Shown: positions 16,101 to 19,429 of the stretch, in pieces
Layout of the letters: every line of letters starts with the position of its first letter
How positions within the stretch are numbered: the first letter of the stretch is position 1
Assembly (NCBI GenBank): GCA_964397555.1
Contig: CAYNJF010000039.1
Coordinates: forward strand, 1 to 19,429
DNA: 19,429 nt
Direction: 5' to 3'
Source: CAYNJF01 sp964397555
GTDB taxonomy: Bacteria; Pseudomonadota; Gammaproteobacteria; Berkiellales; Berkiellaceae
Position numbers and translations under genes: made by a program
Notes under the pieces: generated by a model
Database searches by the model: none
What the model saw: only the letters and a program-made list of their open reading frames with translations
What the model was told of the DNA's origin: nothing

Positions 16101-16966
16101 TTGTTTTGAGGGCCTAAAGCATTGTAACAAGCCGTTGGATCATTCAATGTGGCCAGTAATGTGGTTGTTTGGTTCAAGCCACTGGCATTGGGGTTATACG
16201 TAATGCTTGAGACTCTTACTTCAGTCGCATCAAACGTCACATCAATGTGACTATCCCACAAGTCAACTTGGCCATTAGGCGTTGAGGTGGCATTACTGTT
16301 CGAGCCTCGACGAGGTCGATTGGAGCTAAACCCCCTATCATCAATCCACACATGATAACTTAAGCCATTCAGATTTCGAGTGCTCGAGTAGCCATCACTG
16401 CCTTCTCGTGGATTCGAGCGAGCGCTTGTAAACGAAGCATTGGCGCATAAGGTGCCATCTAAGAGGCAAGCTCCTTGCCAGGGCGTGTAATCAGTGGATG
16501 GATTGTAATAAACCACGTTCAGATCTGAGCTTAAAACTCGCCAGTCCTTATCTAAAACGGCTGGGCATGACTCCACAGCGTTAGCCGAGCCACCAGAGCA
16601 ATCATCGTCGTATCGATTATCTGAATGGGCGTATATGTATTCAAAATATCGATAACCGCCTGAATAAGATCGGTATAAATTTTCAGTGATGATCCAACCA
16701 CAGTCAGAGCTGGAAAAACTATTCGAGGCATTGGGATCGTAACTGCAATGATGCCAATAAGGGTTCGTCAAAATTTCCCAATCAATGGAGCCTGAGTCAT
16801 CAAATACGAAAAAGATGTTGGGTTGAACATTCCCACTCAGATACATAGGCGTTTGGGATAGGTTTAACGCACTCGCAGGCAATGGGCTCATCCCAATCAC
16901 AGCTGAGCACAAAGCACCCCATAGCGTTAGGGGTGATATGGATAGGTCACGTGGCATGCAAGTCAT
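13121..16966 (-). CDS. pilY1: Type IV pilus tip/assembly protein PilY1
   Basis: PilY1 sits with minor pilins at the type IV pilus tip and controls extension/retraction, adhesion and surface sensing. It has 1281 residues, within the family range. There is a signal peptide (residues 1-33, ending SALPASA-like before LN). A von Willebrand A-like domain carries the MIDAS sequence DDSGS at 56-60 and LLTDG with Thr429/Asp430. The C-terminal half is the PilY1 beta-propeller: MIYTGANDGMLHGF, YTVDGSAQENDVF, and YFGTGKYLE...FYGIWD. The conserved calcium loop DTDGDYIVD is at 971-979, before YAGDLNGVMWKFD. Further Asp-rich loops occur at 444, 501, 1094, 1197 and 1214. No minor pilin genes flank it. AGAGG is 13-14 bases from the ATG, a long spacing. 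A start at Met4 is possible. Confidence 0.94.
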   Translation of the reverse strand: MTCMPRDLSISPLTLWGALCSAVIGMSPLPASALNLSQTPMYLSGNVQPNIFFVFDDSGSIDWEILTNPYWHHCSYDPNASNSFSSSDCGWIITENLYRSYSGGYRYFEYIYAHSDNRYDDDCSGGSANAVESCPAVLDKDWRVLSSDLNVVYYNPSTDYTPWQGACLLDGTLCANASFTSARSNPREGSDGYSSTRNLNGLSYHVWIDDRGFSSNRPRRGSNSNATSTPNGQVDLWDSHIDVTFDATEVRVSSITYNPNASGLNQTTTLLATLNDPTACYNALGPQNNVRDIANGSLSVTSTGSAGCRTIDEAKTNAANWFSYHRRRGLVGKHVIGEILNDYPDFRYGISVLNDDESFFVEMPGANDNIATHNASLLASLYDFQWPAAGTPLRQGLERAGRYYEGTLASHPTTPITDACQQNFTVLLTDGLWNGPAPSTVSGDVDGDGIASTVADVARHYYLRDLSPLDNKVVANPFDPATYQHMVSFTVAFGVRGSLVDTDQDGWPNPVLGESSNWGNPFSSNAAKVDDLWHAAFNSKGFYFSAQTPEDIGSQLSEALQNISQRISSSASVAQNSTTLQATSAVYQARFHSDSWKGELLAYPIDLDGEVSNTPLWNASCLLTGGTCTLPAGTHNAKSPSSRVIITRAFDGTQQGVPFDLPSSYDAFKTGGSLPTRLYDYLRSAPFDPNTTNPSEISQVAAYGQALTDYLRGVRTQEESQNGVYRFRDRASILGDIVHSDPLYVPAPLRFYPDSLESSPYSAFKASKQSRPPMIYTGANDGMLHGFNALTGEELLAYVPGHREIWRKLSDFASTNYTHQYTVDGSAQENDVFVDGAWRTILAAGLRNGAQGLYALDITDPSSFSQNNADSIYMFEFSDEDDPDVGYIHGQVTIAKVRTGAGGSSWALIFGNGYNNTQADGFASTTGRASLFVLFIEQGLDGWSAGDYVKLEVGPSDVANPNGLAAPYAIDTDGDYIVDAVYAGDLNGVMWKFDLSAQDPNSWQSYALFEASQNVAGDQPITTSPIVGPHPNGLNEGVMVYFGTGKYLESSDNDPTGATTQTFYGIWDKLDGSSVSKSQLLSQSILSEVSVNVDTDGNGSPDTTYEYRQVSDNAIQWEAPDSPSDPAQHRGWMMDLIVAGSAENRGERVIFRPLLRNDNIIFNTLLPSQSECDFGGDSWVMEVSAENGGQISVTPFDVNQDGQFTRADYILVPDMDGDGVADSVPAGGQKSTVGITPTPAIFMAADKRKEIKVLSGSTGLDTIVENPNSGPSGRQNWRQLQ

Positions 16967-17075
16967 ACATTATATATAGTCCTCTCACTAAGATCGTGCC
17001 TTATTGTCGAATGCCTTTGGTCGTCCAAAAGCGCTTCCAGTCGGCTCTGTCTTCTAGGTCAGCAAAAAGTGCAGA

Positions 17076-17104
17076 TGAACTTTAGAAAATCTTTGTGTTA
17101 GGAT
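17076..17104 (+). promoter_or_regulatory. Candidate promoter of the glycine-zipper/GCS2/M14 operon
   Basis: TGAACT (17076-17081) and TAGGAT (17099-17104) are 17 bp apart, about 30 bp before the first start codon. TTTGTG (17092) and CACAAA (17115) form an inverted repeat spaced by 17 bp across the predicted start site, which could be an operator. Confidence 0.35.
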
Positions 17105-17135
17105 CAGCTGTTTTCACAAAAAGGGACCCGGTTCA

Positions 17136-17453
17136 ATGCGCTGTTTAAAAATCGAGGAGTGCTGTGGCGTTTCTGCAGCAATGTCGAATTCCGCTAAGCT
17201 TTGTTTAGAGGGCGGCATGGTAGGGGCCCTGATCGGTGGCTTTGCAGGTGGCCTGATCATCTCCCCATTTTACCACCACTTGCTGAATCGTAATGGTATT
17301 AGTGCCTCACACTATTTGATGGGCTCCATGATGTACGGAGCAAGTGTTTTTATCGGTGGGGTGGCCGGTTCATTCGTCGGCTCAGGCAGCAGCTGGATGG
17401 CTGCATGTTCAGTATCAACAGATCAAGGATTGAGTGATGGGGCAGGCGATTGA
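17136..17453 (+). CDS. Small glycine-zipper membrane protein, 105 aa
   Basis: I do not recognise a named family. Two hydrophobic stretches rich in Gly/Ala appear: GGMVGALIGGFAGGLII (about residues 26-42) and YGASVFIGGVAGSFVGSG (about 67-84), giving a two-helix hairpin of glycine-zipper type separated by a His/Asn-rich loop. The short N-terminus has Cys3, Cys9 and Cys10. The first ATG is supported by AGGGA at 17122-17126; an internal ATG at 17181 would drop the cysteines. The final 17 bp overlap the next gene in a different frame, so the genes are coupled. It may anchor or regulate the enzymes downstream, but nothing in its sequence shows this. Confidence 0.65.
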   Translation: MRCLKIEECCGVSAAMSNSAKLCLEGGMVGALIGGFAGGLIISPFYHHLLNRNGISASHYLMGSMMYGASVFIGGVAGSFVGSGSSWMAACSVSTDQGLSDGAGD

Positions 17454-18903
17454 CAAAGAATGGTTTGATCAAAGCGATTATGATGTTTTCCGTCAACAGC
17501 TCTTGGAGGACTTGCGTCAGCTCAAGCAAGTGCTAGCCTCTCCCAACTTTTCACTTGGGCACAGGATGCTCGGCACTGAGCTTGAGATGAGCCTTATCAA
17601 CGATGAGGCTCGTCCATGCCTTGCTAACCAAGCCATATTGAATGCCTTGCAAGACCCGCTTTGCCAACCCGAACTAAACCAATATAATCTTGAGTACAAC
17701 TTTGCCCCTCTCGAATTAAAATCCAACGTCTTTGATAAGCTGGAACAAGATTTTATTCGAGCCATAGGAAACGTCGATAAAATAGCCCGCGCCCACAAAG
17801 CAAACGTCATCCTCAATGGAATATTGCCCAGTCTTCGTTTATCGGACCTAACGGGGGATTGCATGACCCAGCAGGCGCGTTATCGAGCCTTATCGCGAGG
17901 GATCAAAAAGACGCGTCAAGGCCCTTTTGAAATTGATATCAAGGGCTATGAGTCCTTGGCATTATCGGTGGATGAGCTTACCTTAGAGGGGGCGAACACA
18001 TCCATTCAGATTCATGTCCAAGTCAAAGATGAAGAGTTTTCCAGTTGGTATAATGCCATACAAATGGCAACCCCTTTAGCGGTGGCCATTTGTTCAAACT
18101 CACCTATTTTTTTAGAGCATCTCTTGTGGCATGAAACACGCATTCCTTTATTTAAACAATCGGTAGATACCAGACCGTTTCGCCACGATTCTACCTACCG
18201 AATTGCAAACCGAGTCAGCTTTGGCTACGGGTGGAATCGAAAAGGTGCCTACGAGTATTTTGATGAGCTTGTCTCTCTCTACCCTCCCTTACTGCCTGTC
18301 CTTGAAGACGAATCCAGTTCATATGGGGCCCCGTCGTTGAGTGCCCTTCGCATGCATCAATCCTCCATTTGGCGTTGGAATCGAGGGGTGTATGATCACC
18401 ATCACGATGGTCATTTACGCATAGAGATGAGAGCCTTGCCCAGTGGTCCAACCATCAAGGACATGATCGCAAACACGGTCTTTTTACTAGGGCTTGCAGC
18501 CTACCTTCGTCATCATATGGACGCGTGTATGGCAGCCTTCCCTTTCATGTATGCCGAACATAATTTTTATCGAGCTTGTGAACATGGCATGAACACCCAC
18601 CTGCTCTGGCCTGGTACTAATCAGTGCTCACCGGTGTCCATGAATGCTCGTGATTTAGCACTGAACCTATTACCCCAGGTACAAGAAGGTTTAAAAAGCC
18701 TGTCGCTTGAGAAAGATTCAAAGCAATGGTTAAATATTATTAAAGACCGATTAAAAAACGGTCAAACGGGAAGTGTCTGGCAATTGGCCAAAATCCAACA
18801 GCTTGACCAGTCAATGGGTCGAACCCAAGCATGCCAAGTCATGACGATGGAGTACCTTGAACGAATGAAATCGAACAAGCCGGTTTCAACATGGAAGCTT
18901 TAG
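17437..18903 (+). CDS. GCS2-family carboxylate-amine ligase (glutamate-cysteine ligase-like)
   Basis: The family joins a glutamate-type carboxylate to an amine using ATP; the best known product is gamma-glutamylcysteine. Visible signatures are GTELEMSLI (46-54, Glu48 and Glu50 fit metal/ATP ligands), LEYNFAPLEL, LTLEGANTSIQIHVQV, ATPLAVAICSNSPIF, LWHETRIPLFKQ and HLRIEMRALPSGPT. It has 488 residues and is distinct from the E. coli GshA type. The ATG at 17437 has AAGGA seven bases upstream; a GTG one codon earlier is less likely. The cysteine preference cannot be read from the sequence, so the amine partner is open. It lies between a glycine-zipper protein and an M14 deacylase-like gene, with the next start directly after its stop. 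Confidence 0.85.
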   Translation: MGQAIDKEWFDQSDYDVFRQQLLEDLRQLKQVLASPNFSLGHRMLGTELEMSLINDEARPCLANQAILNALQDPLCQPELNQYNLEYNFAPLELKSNVFDKLEQDFIRAIGNVDKIARAHKANVILNGILPSLRLSDLTGDCMTQQARYRALSRGIKKTRQGPFEIDIKGYESLALSVDELTLEGANTSIQIHVQVKDEEFSSWYNAIQMATPLAVAICSNSPIFLEHLLWHETRIPLFKQSVDTRPFRHDSTYRIANRVSFGYGWNRKGAYEYFDELVSLYPPLLPVLEDESSSYGAPSLSALRMHQSSIWRWNRGVYDHHHDGHLRIEMRALPSGPTIKDMIANTVFLLGLAAYLRHHMDACMAAFPFMYAEHNFYRACEHGMNTHLLWPGTNQCSPVSMNARDLALNLLPQVQEGLKSLSLEKDSKQWLNIIKDRLKNGQTGSVWQLAKIQQLDQSMGRTQACQVMTMEYLERMKSNKPVSTWKL

Positions 18904-18913
18904 GAGTTTTTCA

Positions 18914-19429
18914 TTGAGCCTAATTAAACGCATTGATAAGCCGCCCAGAGATTGGTTTGAGTCCGATTTTGAAAGCTTTTTGTCTCACCTTGGCGGGCCT
19001 ACGTTGATTCGGATTGAAGGGGAGCAACAAGGCTGTCGAGTGGTTTCAACGCTTTTGCATGGCAATGAGACCTCGGGGGCTAAAGCCATACAGCAACTTC
19101 TCAAATCAAACATACAGCCTCATTGTACGATTTATTGCTTTATCTGCTCTGTCCAAACCTCCTTAACGGAGCCTAGGTTTAGTTTTCGAACCTTGCCAGG
19201 CAATGACGACATGAATCGTGTGTTTGGCCTCAAAGGCGCACAATCCGAGCAGCGCCGAGTGGCTGAAGAGTTTATGGGCATCGTTGAAAGCCTTCATCCT
19301 CAAGCACTGATTGATTTGCATAATACCTCGGGATCAAGCGCCGGGTTTGCGATCAGTGTGACGGATCGCCATGAAGATGCAATGCTGGCGTCGTTGTTCA
19401 CCAACAAGCTCATCATCACGGATTTAGAG
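18914..19429 (+). CDS. M14-like deacylase (aspartoacylase/succinylglutamate desuccinylase family), 3' truncated by window
   Basis: Only the first 172 residues are present. Zinc-binding HGNE occurs as LLHGNETSGAKAI with His49 and Glu52. The third ligand is His136 in LIDLHNTSG. DMNRVFG, usual in the AspA/AstE group, lies between. These enzymes hydrolyse N-acyl amino acids such as N-acetylaspartate or N-succinylglutamate; the substrate here is not known. No ATG is available: the start is a TTG at 18914 preceded at ideal distance by AGGAG (18902-18906), which overlaps the preceding stop codon. This tight spacing marks co-translation with the GCS2 ligase. The arginine succinyltransferase genes that normally surround astE are absent, so arginine catabolism is not suggested. 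Confidence 0.85.
   Translation, partial: MSLIKRIDKPPRDWFESDFESFLSHLGGPTLIRIEGEQQGCRVVSTLLHGNETSGAKAIQQLLKSNIQPHCTIYCFICSVQTSLTEPRFSFRTLPGNDDMNRVFGLKGAQSEQRRVAEEFMGIVESLHPQALIDLHNTSGSSAGFAISVTDRHEDAMLASLFTNKLIITDLE

Noticed and set aside
18914..19429. Assignment as astE of the arginine succinyltransferase pathway
   Set aside because: None of the other ast genes are adjacent and the gene is coupled to a GCS2 ligase; only the family level is supported.

Overview
The window is chromosomal DNA from a gammaproteobacterium with GC content in the mid-40s by eye. The evidence is a recognisable set of housekeeping genes: glutathione reductase, a PrlC-type oligopeptidase A, a YrdA-type gamma carbonic anhydrase, ribosome modulation factor (rmf), bioB/bioC, comF and the type IV pilus factor pilY1. 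rmf and the gor/carbonic anhydrase/prlC neighbourhood argue for Gammaproteobacteria. The order cannot be fixed from sequence reading alone. No insertion sequences, phage genes, CRISPR arrays, rRNA or tRNA genes were seen.

Layout. Bases 1-1530 hold the terminator of an off-window gene, an unrecognised 125-residue protein with an 18-bp tandem duplication, and an unrecognised multi-pass membrane protein. Bases 1549-5600 hold a leftward gor-carbonic anhydrase pair joined by a 4-bp overlap, and the divergent prlC, which ends in a UUCG-loop terminator. Bases 5663-6690 hold a small membrane-anchored unknown and rmf. The rmf leader contains a terminator-like hairpin spanned by a 15-codon reading frame. 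Bases 6663-8506 hold leftward bioB-bioC (4-bp overlap), which shares a bidirectional terminator with rmf. The bioB Shine-Dalgarno is buried in a hairpin. bioF, bioH and bioD are not beside them.

Bases 8571-11382 run rightward: comF, a 566-residue cysteine-free acidic protein with a type I secretion-like C-terminus, and a 111-residue J-domain protein coupled to it through TAATG. Bases 11369-12222 run leftward: a VOC-family protein and a hotdog thioesterase coupled through TGATG. Bases 12368-16966 hold a membrane-anchored DUF924 protein meeting a solitary pilY1 tail to tail with no spacer. Bases 17136 to the end form a rightward operon: a glycine-zipper membrane protein, a GCS2-family glutamate-cysteine ligase-like enzyme, and an M14 aspartoacylase/succinylglutamate desuccinylase-like enzyme cut by the window edge.

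Gene packing is dense, with stop/start overlaps, convergent overlaps and abutting genes. The best candidates for something undescribed are the secreted-like protein/J-domain pair, the GCS2 + M14 + glycine-zipper operon, and the two RNA-level control candidates upstream of rmf and bioB. None looks like a defence system or a mobile element.
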